From Pseudoclavibacter sp. AY1F1 (lineage in GTDB: Bacteria; Actinomycetota; Actinomycetes; Actinomycetales; Microbacteriaceae): DNA of 64,000 bases. Below are positions 17,260-26,027 of the stretch, in pieces. Made by a program: the position numbers and the translations under genes. The notes under the pieces were generated by a model. It had not been told where the DNA came from, did no database searches, and saw only the letters and a program-made list of their open reading frames with translations. Location of the stretch: assembly GCF_002931075.1 (NCBI RefSeq), contig NZ_PSTQ01000015.1, positions 1 to 64,000 on the forward strand, read 5' to 3'. Position 1 is the first letter of the stretch. Each line of letters begins with the position of its first letter.

Positions 17260-18534
17260 GTGGCTATGTCGCACCATCCAGCATTGTCGCGGCCGCTGTT
17301 CCACGACGCAGACCAGAATTTCGAAGCCAAGATCGTCCTCGGCTCTGTCGGCGCGGGTGCCGGCGACCTTGGGGAGATCTTCGCGACGCTCGCCGCCATC
17401 GAGGATGGCAAGCGGGAGTCGTGGATTAGGGCCTGGTTCGCGAGGGCCCAGGCCACGCAGCGGCTCGCGGAGGTCTCGACGAGCAGTGGGCGCAACGCGA
17501 CCGCGTCCGCTCAGTGGCTGCGCGCATCCGCCTACTACGGCCATGCCCTCAACTCGATCGCGTCGATCGGCGATGCCGACGGGTATGCCAACGCGTTCGC
17601 CATGCACCGCGCGGCCTGGGATCGCTTCGCGGGGCTTCGGCGTGTACCGCTCGAGCGCCTCTCGATCAGGTACGGCAAGGGCAGTCTGCCCGGCTACCTG
17701 CAGCGGCCGGATGCGCCGGCCGCTGCGGATGACGGTAGCCGTGACGCCCCTCTGCTGGTGCTCGTCAACGGCAGCGACGGGACGCTCACTGATCTGTACG
17801 CGACCATTGGCGCTTCAGCCGCGGCCCGCGGCTACGCGGTCCTCTCCTTCGACGGGCCGGGCCAGCAGAGTCAGCTGATTGCGGGTTCGCACTTCAGGCC
17901 TGACTTCGAGGCCGTGCTGACGCCGGTTCTCGATCACGCCATGTCCCTGCCCGGCATCGACGCATCGCGCATCGCTGTCTACGGCGTGAGCCAGGCCGGG
18001 TACTGGGTGCCGCGGGCGCTGGCCTTCGAGCACCGCGTGGCCGCGGCGATCGTCGACCCCGGCGTGACGGACGTGTCGACCTCCTGGGTCAAGCACCTGC
18101 CGTCGACGTTGCGCCACGAGCTCGAGAAGGGCGATTCGAAGCACTTCGACCAGTACATGAAGCTTGGCCTGGGCCACAGCGCAGCAGAGCGTGCCGTGTG
18201 GAGCTTCCGCGCGAAGCCCTACTCGAGCACCGGCTACTTTGCGGTCTACCGCGAGGTCGAGAAGTACCGTCTGACACCGGATCTGGTGGGGTCGATCACG
18301 ACTCCGCTGCTCGTCACAGCGCCGGAGAACGAGCAGTTCTGGCCCGGCCAGTCGGAGCAGCTCGCGGCGTGGGTTTCCGACTCCGAGCTTGTCCAGTTCA
18401 CGGCCGTCAACGGCGCCGACTCGCACTGCGAGCCGCTCGCCCGCACCGCGGTCAACGAGGTGTTGCTCGATTGGCTCGATGCACGCCTCTCGCGCGCGGA
18501 AGCTCCGACGCTAGCCGTTGCGGCGACTGCCTAG
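17260..18534 (+). CDS. Alpha/beta hydrolase, FrsA/DHPON-hydrolase-like
   Basis: A ~424-residue serine hydrolase with a helical N-terminal region and a C-terminal alpha/beta fold. The oxyanion segment is LLVLVNGSDGTLTDLY, the nucleophile elbow is YGVSQAGYW (Ser in GVSQA), and the final histidine is in GADSHCEP. It resembles the DUF1100/FrsA-like and 2,6-dihydroxypseudooxynicotine-hydrolase group (C-C bond or ester hydrolysis). GGGAGGAAGAT favours GTG 17260 over ATG 17266. The longer upstream frame is antisense to DUF4287. Substrate unknown. Confidence 0.8.
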   Translation: MAMSHHPALSRPLFHDADQNFEAKIVLGSVGAGAGDLGEIFATLAAIEDGKRESWIRAWFARAQATQRLAEVSTSSGRNATASAQWLRASAYYGHALNSIASIGDADGYANAFAMHRAAWDRFAGLRRVPLERLSIRYGKGSLPGYLQRPDAPAAADDGSRDAPLLVLVNGSDGTLTDLYATIGASAAARGYAVLSFDGPGQQSQLIAGSHFRPDFEAVLTPVLDHAMSLPGIDASRIAVYGVSQAGYWVPRALAFEHRVAAAIVDPGVTDVSTSWVKHLPSTLRHELEKGDSKHFDQYMKLGLGHSAAERAVWSFRAKPYSSTGYFAVYREVEKYRLTPDLVGSITTPLLVTAPENEQFWPGQSEQLAAWVSDSELVQFTAVNGADSHCEPLARTAVNEVLLDWLDARLSRAEAPTLAVAATA

Positions 18535-18535
18535 A

Positions 18536-18587
18536 CGTCAGCGGCGGGCGGCGGCGGGCTGCCCGGCCGCCGCCTACTCACCTGACG
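18536..18587. terminator. GC-rich nested hairpin between convergent genes
   Basis: Outer arms CGTCAG and CTGACG enclose an inner GGCGGCGGGC / GCCGCCGCC pairing. It fills the gap between the hydrolase stop (18534) and the acyl-CoA ligase stop (18589). No T-run is present; a terminator role is inferred from position. Confidence 0.45.
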
Positions 18588-18588
18588 G

Positions 18589-20316
18589 CTACTCGCTGCG
18601 CTTCGCCACGAGCGCTTCGCGAACCTGTCGGCGCAGCACCTTGCCGATGAGCGACTTCGGTAGCTCGTCGACCCGCACGACTCGCTTCGGCACCTTGTAG
18701 GAAGCGAGGCGCGACCGACAGAAGTCTCGGAGGGCGTCGGCGTCGAAGGTCGCGCCGTCGCGCAGGACGACGGCGGCGGTCACGTCCTCGCCGCCGGAAG
18801 AGCGAGGGAGGCCGACGACGGCGGCTCCCTCGACGTCAGGGTGAGCCGTGAGCGCTTCCTCGACCTCGGAGGGCGAAACGTTGAACCCTCCCGTGATGAT
18901 GAGCTCCTTCTTGCGGTCGACGACCGTGACGAAGCCGTCTTCCGAGACGGTGACGATGTCGCCGGTGCGGAGCCACCCTCCGGCGAGCAGCACCTCGCGT
19001 GTCTCGTCGGGCCGCTTCCAGTAGCCCTGGAAGACCTGGGGTCCGCGGATGAGCAGCTCGCCCGATTCTCCGGCGGCACGGTCGACGCTCGGATCGTCCG
19101 GGTCGACGACGCGGATGTGCGTGCTCGGGAACGGCACACCAACAGTGCCGGGGCGGCGGGTCGGGCCGACGGGGTTGCCGAGCGCGACGGGCGACGTCTC
19201 GGTCATGCCGTATCCCTCGACGAGCAGCCCACCGGTGACCTCTTCCCAGCGCTCCACGGTTTTCACGGGAAGGCTCATGGCGCCGGAGATGGCGAAGCGG
19301 ATGCTCGTGAAGCTGACGCCCTTGCGGGAGGCGGCCCGCGACAGGGCGTCGTAGATGGGCGGCACGGCGGGCAGGAACGTGGGAGGTGACGTCTTGGCTG
19401 CCGCGACCACGAGTTCGACGTCGAACTTCGGGAAGAGCACGAGCCTCGCACCGATGCTCATCGCGAAGGTCAGGCAGAGCGTCATCCCGTAAGCGTGGAA
19501 GAGCGGGAGAACGCCGTAGAAGATCTCACGCCCCTCGGTGAGGCCGGGGACCCAGGCCCGGCCCTGCGCAGCATTGGCGCGCAGGTTGCGGTGGGTGAGA
19601 ATTGCGCCCTTGGGGCTGCCCGTCGTCCCGCTCGTGTACTGCAGGAGCGCGACGTCGTCGAGGGCGGGGCTTGGCACCCGCTTCGAGATGCGCTTGGCGT
19701 TCGAGATGCGCTCCCACTTCAGCACGCGGCGGTCCGACGGGCTCGCCGTCAGGGCGTCGCGGGACTCCCTCGCTTTGGCGATGGGCAAACGCAGTGCGAG
19801 CCGCTTGCCGAAGGGAAGCGCCGTGGTCATGTCGACGGCGATGACCGTCTCGGGGACGACGTCGCTTGGCAGCTCGGAGATGAGGTCGGCGACTTTGTCC
19901 CACACGATTGCGATCTTCGCGCCGTGGTCTTCGAACTGGTGCCGCAGCTCGCGGGCCGTGTAGAGCGGGTTGTGCTCGATCACGATGGCGCCGAGTCGGA
20001 GGGAAGCATAGAAGGCGATGACGTGCTGGGGGCAGTTGGGGAGCACAAGTGCCACGCGGTCCCCCGCGCCGACGCCCAGCTTTCGGAGCCCCTCAGCAGC
20101 CCTGGCGACCTGCTCCCCGAGCTCGCCGTAGCTCGTCTCGGCACCGAAGAATTCGAGGGCCGGGCGCGAGCCGAAGCGCTTCACGGCGTTGTCGAGCAGG
20201 TCGACAAGCGACTCCTTGACCTCCGGGATGTCGTGCGGCACGTCGTCCGCGTACGCGGCTAGCCAGGGCCGGGCCGCGAGGGCGGAGCTGTTGCTGGTCT
20301 CGTTGGCGTCGTTCAC
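18589..20316 (-). CDS. Long-chain fatty-acid-CoA ligase (AMP-forming)
   Basis: A 575-residue adenylate-forming enzyme. Motifs: P-loop-like YTSGTTGSPKGAILTHRN, EGYGMTETSPV, the hinge/ATP motif GWLRTGDIVTVSEDGFVTVVDRKKELIITGGFNVSPSEVEE (cited in part), and the catalytic lysine region LPKSLIGKVLRRQVRE. It activates fatty acids to acyl-AMP and then acyl-CoA at the inner membrane face. GTG 20316 (VNDANETS) is the best start, with GAAGGGA upstream; the frame extends to 20433 without support. Divergent from the YceI gene. Confidence 0.93.
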   Translation of the reverse strand: MNDANETSNSSALAARPWLAAYADDVPHDIPEVKESLVDLLDNAVKRFGSRPALEFFGAETSYGELGEQVARAAEGLRKLGVGAGDRVALVLPNCPQHVIAFYASLRLGAIVIEHNPLYTARELRHQFEDHGAKIAIVWDKVADLISELPSDVVPETVIAVDMTTALPFGKRLALRLPIAKARESRDALTASPSDRRVLKWERISNAKRISKRVPSPALDDVALLQYTSGTTGSPKGAILTHRNLRANAAQGRAWVPGLTEGREIFYGVLPLFHAYGMTLCLTFAMSIGARLVLFPKFDVELVVAAAKTSPPTFLPAVPPIYDALSRAASRKGVSFTSIRFAISGAMSLPVKTVERWEEVTGGLLVEGYGMTETSPVALGNPVGPTRRPGTVGVPFPSTHIRVVDPDDPSVDRAAGESGELLIRGPQVFQGYWKRPDETREVLLAGGWLRTGDIVTVSEDGFVTVVDRKKELIITGGFNVSPSEVEEALTAHPDVEGAAVVGLPRSSGGEDVTAAVVLRDGATFDADALRDFCRSRLASYKVPKRVVRVDELPKSLIGKVLRRQVREALVAKRSE

Positions 20317-20500
20317 CAGGGTCCCTTCGAAGATCACGGCTGCGCGCACAGCGGTGCGCTCGAAGCCTAAGACGAGCCACTTGTGCTGGAGCCGTGCGTG
20401 TCGCCGCGGCACTGCACGGGCCCGGGTGCGCATCCGCTCCCAAACGAGGTCGAGGCCAAACGCATAGCCTCTCCATAGAAAAGTGCTTCAAGCTACAACT

Positions 20501-21202
20501 ATGAAGAAGCCATCGAAGAAAGCCACCATCGGCATCGTCATCGCGGCTGTCGTCGTGGTGATCGGCATCGCCGCCGCAGTGTTCGGCCCCATGATCTACC
20601 GCGATGTCATCGCCGAGCCCGCTGCCGAGGCCCCCGCCCTCGAAATCGAGTCGACGACACCAAGCTCGGCTGACGCCAGCACCCTCGCCGGTTCGTGGAC
20701 CGTCGCCGCGGGCTCCTACGCCGGCTACCGCGTCGACGAAGTCCTCAACGGCACCGACGTGACCGTGACGGGCCGCACCGAGACGGTCTCTGGCGCCCTC
20801 ACGACCACCGAGACCGAGCTGACGGCGGCGGACATCACGGTCGACGTCGCATCCATCGCAACCGACGAGGAGCGCCGCGACGAGTACTTCCGCAGCTCAG
20901 CGCTCGACACCGCCACGAACCCCGAGGCCACCTTCACGCTCGACGAGCCGGTCGCCGCGCTCGAAGGGCTCGCCGAGGGCGCACAGGAGACGATCCCCGC
21001 CACCGGAACGCTGACCCTCAACGGCGTCAGCCAAGAGGTGACCATCGACATCACGGCCGGCATCGACGGCGACAACGTGCAGGTCGCCGGCAGTATCCCC
21101 GTGACCTTCGCCGACTACGGCGTCGAAGCCCCGAACCTTGGCTTCGTCTCGGTGGAGCCAACCGGCGATGTCGAGTTCCTCCTGGTGCTCGAGCGCGCCT
21201 AG
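20501..21202 (+). CDS. Membrane-anchored YceI-family protein
   Basis: A 233-residue protein with a lysine-rich start and one N-terminal membrane anchor (IGIVIAAVVVVIGIAAAVFG), then a YceI lipocalin-like domain: GSWTVAAGSYAGYRVDEVLNG at the start and TEIDVTADVSSI-like core segments (ADITVDVASIATDEERRDEYF), ending with FADYGVEAPNLGFVSVEPTGDVEFLL. YceI proteins bind polyisoprenoids or related lipids; this form is anchored outside the membrane. ATG 20501 is preferred to the upstream in-frame codon at 20483. Confidence 0.88.
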   Translation: MKKPSKKATIGIVIAAVVVVIGIAAAVFGPMIYRDVIAEPAAEAPALEIESTTPSSADASTLAGSWTVAAGSYAGYRVDEVLNGTDVTVTGRTETVSGALTTTETELTAADITVDVASIATDEERRDEYFRSSALDTATNPEATFTLDEPVAALEGLAEGAQETIPATGTLTLNGVSQEVTIDITAGIDGDNVQVAGSIPVTFADYGVEAPNLGFVSVEPTGDVEFLLVLERA

Positions 21203-21280
21203 GAGCTAGTCTCCGCGGCTCAGCCACCCCTCTTCAGTCCGCCCGGCTGCATCCTCCCCGCTGCATCCTCCCCGCGCGCC

Positions 21281-21359
21281 TGACCAACTTGCGTGACGCA
21301 ACCGGCTGGTCCAGCCGAAAACTCGGTGAAGATCATCCGCCCGTCACGCAAGTTGGTCA
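21281..21359. terminator. Perfect 18-bp inverted repeat between convergent genes
   Basis: TGACCAACTTGCGTGACG (21281-21298) pairs perfectly with 21342-21359 around a 43-nt loop that contains its own CGGCTGG-T-CCAGCCG hairpin. It lies between the YceI gene and the convergent sigma-factor gene. A short direct repeat (GCATCCTCCCCGC) precedes it. Probably a bidirectional terminator or RNA-end structure. Confidence 0.65.
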
Positions 21360-21401
21360 GCGGCGCTTCGGTGAGGGAGCCCGTCGACCTGTCTGCGGGG
21401 C

Positions 21402-22862
21402 TCAGGTTGAGGAATCGAGCGCGTCGATCTTCCCTTGGAGCACGCGGCGCTGCTGCTCGTTGCCCGTGAGCTCGACGGCGACGCGCAGCTCCGAGCGTGC
21501 CTCGTCGGTCCTTCCCAACTGCAGAAGCAGTTCGCCGCGGATGCTCGCCAGCAGCGGGCCGCGACCGAGGGCACCGGATGCGCCCGGCCGGTCGACGATC
21601 GAGAGGGCCGTCGCGGGTCCGGTCGCCATGGAGACGGCGACGGCGCGGTTGAGTTCGACGATGGGACTGGGGGCCAGCCGCCCAAGAACCTCGTAGAGCA
21701 GGACGATCTGAGGCCAGTCGGTGTCCTGTACGGATACGGCCACCGCGTGGCGTTCGGCGATGGCGGCTTGCAGACAGTAGCTGCCTCGGCCTTTGCCGAG
21801 CGCATCCGCCTTGGCCAGCAGGGCTCTGCCGCGGAGGATCGCGGAGCGGTCCCAGCGACGCCTGTCTTGGTCCGCGAGGAGGATCGGAGTGCCGTCCGGG
21901 GCTTCCCGGGCCGCGAAGCGCGAGCTCTGGAGTTCCATGAGCGCGACGAGTCCGAGCACCTCCGGCTCGCGCGGGATCATGCTGCTGAGGGTTCGGCCGA
22001 GGCGCAGGGCCTCCGCGGCGAGATCGGACCTCAGCCAGCGGTCACCCGAGCTGGCGGCGTAGCCCTCTGTAAAGATCAAGTAGATGACGGCGAGCACGCC
22101 GCTGAGGCGCGCCGACCACTCGCTCGGGTCGGGCGTCTCGAAGGGCACTCTTGCCGCGGCGAGGCTCTTCTTGGCGCGCACGATGCGCTGTTGCACGGTC
22201 GCGACGGGGATCAGGAAGAGGCGCGCAATCTCGTCGGTGGTGAGGCCGGCGACGATCCGCAGCGTAAGGGCCACTTGCGCCTCGCGCGAGAGGGCAGGGT
22301 GGCAGGCGACAAAGACCAGGCGGAGCACGTCGTCGCTGATCGGCTCCCAAGCGTCGCCGGCAGCCGCATCCATTTCGCTGAGGTCGCGGGCGATGGCGCT
22401 GTATCGGTCGTCGAGCCGCTCGCGGCGGCGCCAACCGTCGATCGCCTTGCGCTTCGCGACGGCCGTGAGCCAGGCGCCCGGGTTGACCGGGACTCCCGAG
22501 AGTGGCCACTGCGTCAGGGCGTCGGCGACGGCCTCCTGCGCGAGGTCCTCGGCCAGGCCGACGTCCCCCACGACCCGAGTGAGAGTTGCAACGATGCGGG
22601 CGCTCTCGATGCGCCAGACGGCCTCGATGGCCGCCGCGGACGCGGGCTGACCTGGCGAATTCGGCCCGCCCGGCTGACCTGGCGCGTTCTGCTGGCCCGG
22701 CTGGTCCTGCTGGCTCGGCGAGTTCGGCTGTCCCTGCTGACGCTGCTGACCATGCTGACCCTTCTGGACGGGCGCATTGCGCGAACCGAGCGAGCCTGTT
22801 GCGGCGGATGAGCGGACGGCCACGTGGTCGTCCGCTTCACCGCCGCCTTCTGAGGCGTTCAT
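21402..22862 (-). CDS. ECF42-type RNA polymerase sigma factor with C-terminal extension
   Basis: A 486-residue ECF sigma factor. Sigma region 2 is IVATLTRVVGDVGLAEDLAQEAVADAL with PVNPGAWLTAVAKRKAIDGWRRRER; region 4 is ALTLRIVAGLTTDEIARLFLIPVATVQQRIVRAKKSL. The long C-terminal extension (VLAVIYLIFTEGYAASSGD, YCLQAAIAERHA, LLYEVLGRLAPSPIVELNRAVAV) is the mark of group ECF42. These sigmas are encoded beside DGPF/YciI proteins, as here (22898-23326). Unusual: a ~60-residue N-terminal tail rich in Gln, Pro and Gly (QKGQHGQQRQQGQPNSPSQQ). Start 22862 is uncertain; GTG 22874 is an alternative. The longer frame to 23513 is antisense. Confidence 0.9.
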   Translation of the reverse strand: MNASEGGGEADDHVAVRSSAATGSLGSRNAPVQKGQHGQQRQQGQPNSPSQQDQPGQQNAPGQPGGPNSPGQPASAAAIEAVWRIESARIVATLTRVVGDVGLAEDLAQEAVADALTQWPLSGVPVNPGAWLTAVAKRKAIDGWRRRERLDDRYSAIARDLSEMDAAAGDAWEPISDDVLRLVFVACHPALSREAQVALTLRIVAGLTTDEIARLFLIPVATVQQRIVRAKKSLAAARVPFETPDPSEWSARLSGVLAVIYLIFTEGYAASSGDRWLRSDLAAEALRLGRTLSSMIPREPEVLGLVALMELQSSRFAAREAPDGTPILLADQDRRRWDRSAILRGRALLAKADALGKGRGSYCLQAAIAERHAVAVSVQDTDWPQIVLLYEVLGRLAPSPIVELNRAVAVSMATGPATALSIVDRPGASGALGRGPLLASIRGELLLQLGRTDEARSELRVAVELTGNEQQRRVLQGKIDALDSST

Positions 22863-22897
22863 GGCCGTGGCCACCGCTCTAGGTTTGGGCTCGGGGC

Positions 22898-23326
22898 TCA
22901 GGCGCCTGCCTGCTCCTCGCGCCAGCCTTCTTCCTTGCGGAGGAACTCGTTGTCTTCGTGGCCCGCGAAGTCGCTCATATCGGTGACGCGGCGCACTTCG
23001 AGCTTGGAGCCCGGTCCCTGCAGCGGGGCTCGTGATGCCCACTGGATGGCTTCGTCGCGGGTGGCGGTCTCGATGATCCAGAAGCCGTTGAAGAGCTCGT
23101 GGGTCTCGCCGTACGGCCCGTCGGTGACGACGGGCTGCTCGCCCGTGAAGTCCACGACGAACGCGGTGCTGAGGTCGTCCGCGAGGCCTTCGCCCGCGAG
23201 CAGGACGCCGGCTTCCATCATCGACTCGTTGTACTTGCCCATGGCGTTGATGATCTCGGTGAAGTCGACGTTTTCGTAGGCGGCCTTGGCTTCGTCGGTG
23301 GCGCGCATGATGAGCATGAACTTCAT
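22898..23326 (-). CDS. YciI-like DGPF-domain protein
   Basis: A 142-residue protein of the DGPF/YciI family. MKFMLIMRATDEAKAAY starts the ferredoxin-like fold, and VTDGPYGETHELFNGFWII contains the DGP(F/Y) motif that names the family. Such proteins accompany ECF42 sigma factors and are their usual regulatory targets. AAGGAGAATCACC precedes the ATG at 23326. The sigma gene starts 35 nt downstream, so the two form one operon, and an ECF42-like promoter lies upstream at 23393-23422. Confidence 0.92.
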   Translation of the reverse strand: MKFMLIMRATDEAKAAYENVDFTEIINAMGKYNESMMEAGVLLAGEGLADDLSTAFVVDFTGEQPVVTDGPYGETHELFNGFWIIETATRDEAIQWASRAPLQGPGSKLEVRRVTDMSDFAGHEDNEFLRKEEGWREEQAGA

Positions 23327-23364
23327 GGTGATTCTCCTTGTTAGCGACCCTCGGGGCCGATTCC

Positions 23365-23384
23365 CGGGTGCCGATCAGCACCCG
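23365..23384. promoter_or_regulatory. Short inverted repeat in the YciI gene 5' leader
   Basis: CGGGTGC, six bases (CGATCA), GCACCCG, a perfect 7-bp palindrome. It lies between the predicted ECF42 promoter and the YciI start, so it may be an mRNA hairpin or an operator. Confidence 0.45.
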
Positions 23385-23392
23385 TCTACTAT

Positions 23393-23422
23393 GGCGTCGA
23401 ACGGCGGGTCGCGAAATCGACA
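23393..23422 (-). promoter_or_regulatory. Predicted ECF42 promoter of the YciI-sigma operon
   Basis: Read on the minus strand: TGTCGA (23422-23417), 17 bases, CGACGCC (23399-23393). As I recall, ECF42 promoters have TGTCGA at -35 and a CGA-containing -10, which this fits. Transcription would start about 60 nt before the YciI ATG, giving autoregulation. Confidence 0.5.
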
Positions 23423-23511
23423 CGCGCCGTGAATTTTCTTGAGAATCTTTTCTGGAGGCTCTTCTGGGCGACGGTGGGCGCATCCCCAAGTCGGCTTGAT
23501 AGCTTCCGGGC

Positions 23512-23991
23512 ATGACGAGCGATTTCGAACCACGCGTCGACCGGGTCTCGAGGGTGCTGCCGGCGAGCGCATCCAGGATCTTTGGGGCTCTGCTCGATCA
23601 GGCTGCGCTCGAGTCGTGGTTGCCGCCGGCTGGGATGACCGGCTCGTATCGGCGCTTCGAGCCCTGGGTTGGCGGGCGCAGCGTGCTCGAGCTCACGTAT
23701 TCGGAGGCTCCGGCGGGCGGCGGGAAGACGTCCGAGTCGCTGGATGTGTCGGAATCCGTGCTCGTGGAGTTGGTGGATGGCGAACGCATTGCCCAGCAGG
23801 TGGTGTTCGAGTCGGATGATCCGCGATTCTCGGGCACGATGACGATGGTTTGGGAGCTGGCGGAGTTCCCGGGCGGGACGCTGGTGACGGTGTCGGCGTA
23901 CGACGTGCCGAGCGGAATCAGCCAGTCGGATCATGTCGACGGGATCTCCTCGTCGCTCGAGAACCTGTCGACGTTTGTGGGGCGCTCGTGA
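23512..23991 (+). CDS. SRPBCC/AHSA1-like protein
   Basis: A 159-residue START-like protein: VDRVSRVLPASASRIFGALLD, LESWLPPAGMTG (the 'W-PP-GMTG' segment of AHSA1-type proteins), and a C-terminal helix DHVDGISSSLENLSTFVG. The cavity probably binds a small hydrophobic molecule. TAGCTT at 23500-23505 followed by 6 nt and the ATG suggests a leaderless transcript. It overlaps the next gene (VOC protein) as GTGA, so the two are translationally coupled. It is divergent from the ECF42 operon and might be part of its regulon. Confidence 0.85.
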   Translation: MTSDFEPRVDRVSRVLPASASRIFGALLDQAALESWLPPAGMTGSYRRFEPWVGGRSVLELTYSEAPAGGGKTSESLDVSESVLVELVDGERIAQQVVFESDDPRFSGTMTMVWELAEFPGGTLVTVSAYDVPSGISQSDHVDGISSSLENLSTFVGRS

Positions 23992-24428
23992 AGCAGCAGG
24001 TGAATTTCGTGACGTTCGCGACGCGGGATCTTGACGCGGCGCGGCGCTTCTACGTGGAGGCGCTCGGCTGGGAGCCGCTGCTGGATGTGGCGGGTGAGAT
24101 CGTGTTCTTCCAGCTCGGGGCCGGGCAGGTGCTCGGATTCTTCGACGCGGACAAGTTCAACCGTGACCTTGGAACTGGGGAGGACCGCTCGCAGGTTTCC
24201 GGGGTGACGTTGGCGCACAACGTGGGCAGCCGCGAGGAGGTTGTGTCCGTGGTCTCGGCGATGGCGGCGGGTGGCGGCGTGACGCTGAAGGTGCCGCAGG
24301 AGGGCGACTTCGGCGGGGTCTTCCATGGTCTGGTCGAGGACCCGAACGGAGTGGTTTGGGAGGTCGCGCACAACCCGGGGTGGGGTGTGCTCGCCGACGG
24401 CACCGTCGTGTTCGGTCAGGACGAGTAG
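23988..24428 (+). CDS. VOC-family (glyoxalase-like) protein
   Basis: A 146-residue vicinal-oxygen-chelate protein with two beta-alpha-beta-beta-beta halves: VNFVTFATRDLDAARRFYVEALGWEPL, then LAHNVGSREEVVSVVSAMAAGG and HGLVEDPNGVVWEVAHNPGW. The closing D-P-x-G-x-x-W-E is typical of glyoxalase/dioxygenase-like members. GTG 23988 overlaps the stop of the SRPBCC gene, so both proteins are made together and may act on the same compound. The longer frame from 23850 is not real. Confidence 0.88.
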   Translation: MKQQVNFVTFATRDLDAARRFYVEALGWEPLLDVAGEIVFFQLGAGQVLGFFDADKFNRDLGTGEDRSQVSGVTLAHNVGSREEVVSVVSAMAAGGGVTLKVPQEGDFGGVFHGLVEDPNGVVWEVAHNPGWGVLADGTVVFGQDE

Positions 24429-24462
24429 CGAAGCAACTCCTAGGCGTCAGGACGGGGCAGCT

Positions 24463-25386
24463 TCAGCAGCGTGGCTGCTCGGGGTGCTCGTTGCAGTCGC
24501 CGACGGTGATGACGGTGTCGGCGTTGAAGAGCTCAAGGGCAACGGTGGTGGATGCGCGGTTGAGTGTGCCGGTCACCGGGATGCTCGAGCCGCTCGCGAG
24601 GGTCACGACGGCCGTGTAGACGACGGTGACGGATGCCTCGACTGTGGCTTTCTCGGCGTAGACGTGGCTTGTTGCGGTGGCGCTGAAGTCGTCCTGGCCG
24701 AGGGTGGCCCAGGATGCGCCGGGCGTTGTTGTCTCCTGCGTGGTTCCGTCGCCGTAGTCCCACCGGTAGGTGACCGGGGTGAAGGTCACGGTGACGGGGT
24801 GCCCGAGGACGCTTCCGGCGGCGCTGTGCTTGGTGGCGGCCGTGTAGAAGTTCGTGTGGGAGCCGACGATGCTCCACGTCGAGGGTTCCGCGGTGAGGGT
24901 CACTGATGCCGGCGCGAGCGTGAGGACGTCGCTGATCGTGAAGCTCGTCGGTGGGCGCGGAGGTGTTGTCGTGGGGCCTCCCCCGCCTCCCCCGCCAGCG
25001 TCGCAGGCGCGACAGAGAACGGGAGTGAGGAGTGAGCTCATGGGAGAGGCGAGGGCGCTGGCGCTCGGCGTGAACGGCGGCGGGCCGCCGCTCGCGCCAC
25101 CGCCCGATCCGCCGCTGTCTCCGCCACCGCCGTCATAAGCCCAGGTGTCGTCGGACGAGTAGCCGTCGCCGGATCCCCCACCGTCATACGAGTCCGAGGG
25201 ACCGGGGTCACCCACGTAGGTCTCTTCCACGTTCACGCTGACGCTGTCACCGTCGGTAGACGCGCCACCGCAGGCACCTGTCTGAATCTCAAAGTCTGCG
25301 CATGTCAACACGATGGCTGTCGGGGAAGCTGGAGCGAGACCACCGGTCGCCAGCGCCAGCGCTAGCAGGAACTCGGGCCAGACCAC
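24463..25386 (-). CDS. Secreted Gly-rich protein with PKD-like domain
   Basis: A 307-residue exported protein. A hydrophobic leader (MVWPEFLLALALATGGLAPASPTA) is followed by a Gly/Asp/Ser-rich, disordered-looking stretch (residues ~65-105 and a run of seven Gly near 130), and then a beta-rich region with YRWDYGDGTTQETTTPGASW, the signature of a PKD domain. This kind of design is found in surface or cell-wall-associated proteins. Its start overlaps the end of the upstream lipoprotein gene by 25 nt, so they form an operon. The function is unknown. Confidence 0.75.
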   Translation of the reverse strand: MVWPEFLLALALATGGLAPASPTAIVLTCADFEIQTGACGGASTDGDSVSVNVEETYVGDPGPSDSYDGGGSGDGYSSDDTWAYDGGGGDSGGSGGGASGGPPPFTPSASALASPMSSLLTPVLCRACDAGGGGGGGPTTTPPRPPTSFTISDVLTLAPASVTLTAEPSTWSIVGSHTNFYTAATKHSAAGSVLGHPVTVTFTPVTYRWDYGDGTTQETTTPGASWATLGQDDFSATATSHVYAEKATVEASVTVVYTAVVTLASGSSIPVTGTLNRASTTVALELFNADTVITVGDCNEHPEQPRC

Positions 25387-25940
25387 GGCAGGGTCTCCAT
25401 GAGGCGAAAGTTCGGGCTGATGCCCTCCACTCTAAAAACAACTGGAACCCGCATGGGCACATCCGGGCTCCGAGCATTCTCACCAGCAGAGTTCGTGAGC
25501 TGAGTCCCGGAGATGTCGTAGCACCCATATGACTGGATGCTAGCTAGCCCATCGGCCGCCACGACACTCTGGATCTGCAGAGAATCAACCTCCTTGTTGC
25601 CGGTCACCACGAGTCCCTCAGCAGCGAGTTCTTCGTTGCTCGTTCGGACCTGCGAAACATACTGACTGCTGGCAATCGCTTCCAGCTCTGCGTAACTACC
25701 CGAGGTCCGCGCATCTGATTCCGCCGTTGAGGCTTTCCGCACCAGCTCTTCCACGATCGCGAGGGCTTCTTCGTTGCTCGGGAGCACTGGCGCGGCGCTT
25801 GCTGCGGCGGCAGTGCTGGGGGTCGGGGGCGACGGGGTCTCTTGGGGCGTGCATCCGCTTGCCCCTATGGCCGCGCCGAAGCTGAGCATGGCTAGCAGCA
25901 CGGTACATATCGACCGTCTGCGCTTCTCCCCTGAGTGCAT
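25362..25940 (-). CDS. Lipoprotein of unknown function
   Basis: A 192-residue predicted lipoprotein: basic start (MHSGEKRRRS), a hydrophobic segment and the lipobox GASGC with the lipidated Cys near residue 30. After a Pro/Thr/Ala-rich linker follows a helical part (EEALAIVEELVRKAS) and a beta-rich end. No family recognised. The in-frame TTG at 25949 is less likely than the ATG at 25940. It is co-oriented with and overlaps the PKD protein gene, so both are likely exported partners. Confidence 0.75.
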   Translation of the reverse strand: MHSGEKRRRSICTVLLAMLSFGAAIGASGCTPQETPSPPTPSTAAAASAAPVLPSNEEALAIVEELVRKASTAESDARTSGSYAELEAIASSQYVSQVRTSNEELAAEGLVVTGNKEVDSLQIQSVVAADGLASIQSYGCYDISGTQLTNSAGENARSPDVPMRVPVVFRVEGISPNFRLMETLPWSGPSSC

Positions 25941-26027
25941 GGGCGTCAAGCTAGCGTCTTCGTGAAGTCGGCGCAGAAGTTATCCACAGCTCAACCTCAG
26001 TGGGTTTGTTCTGGCTAGCATCGGGGC

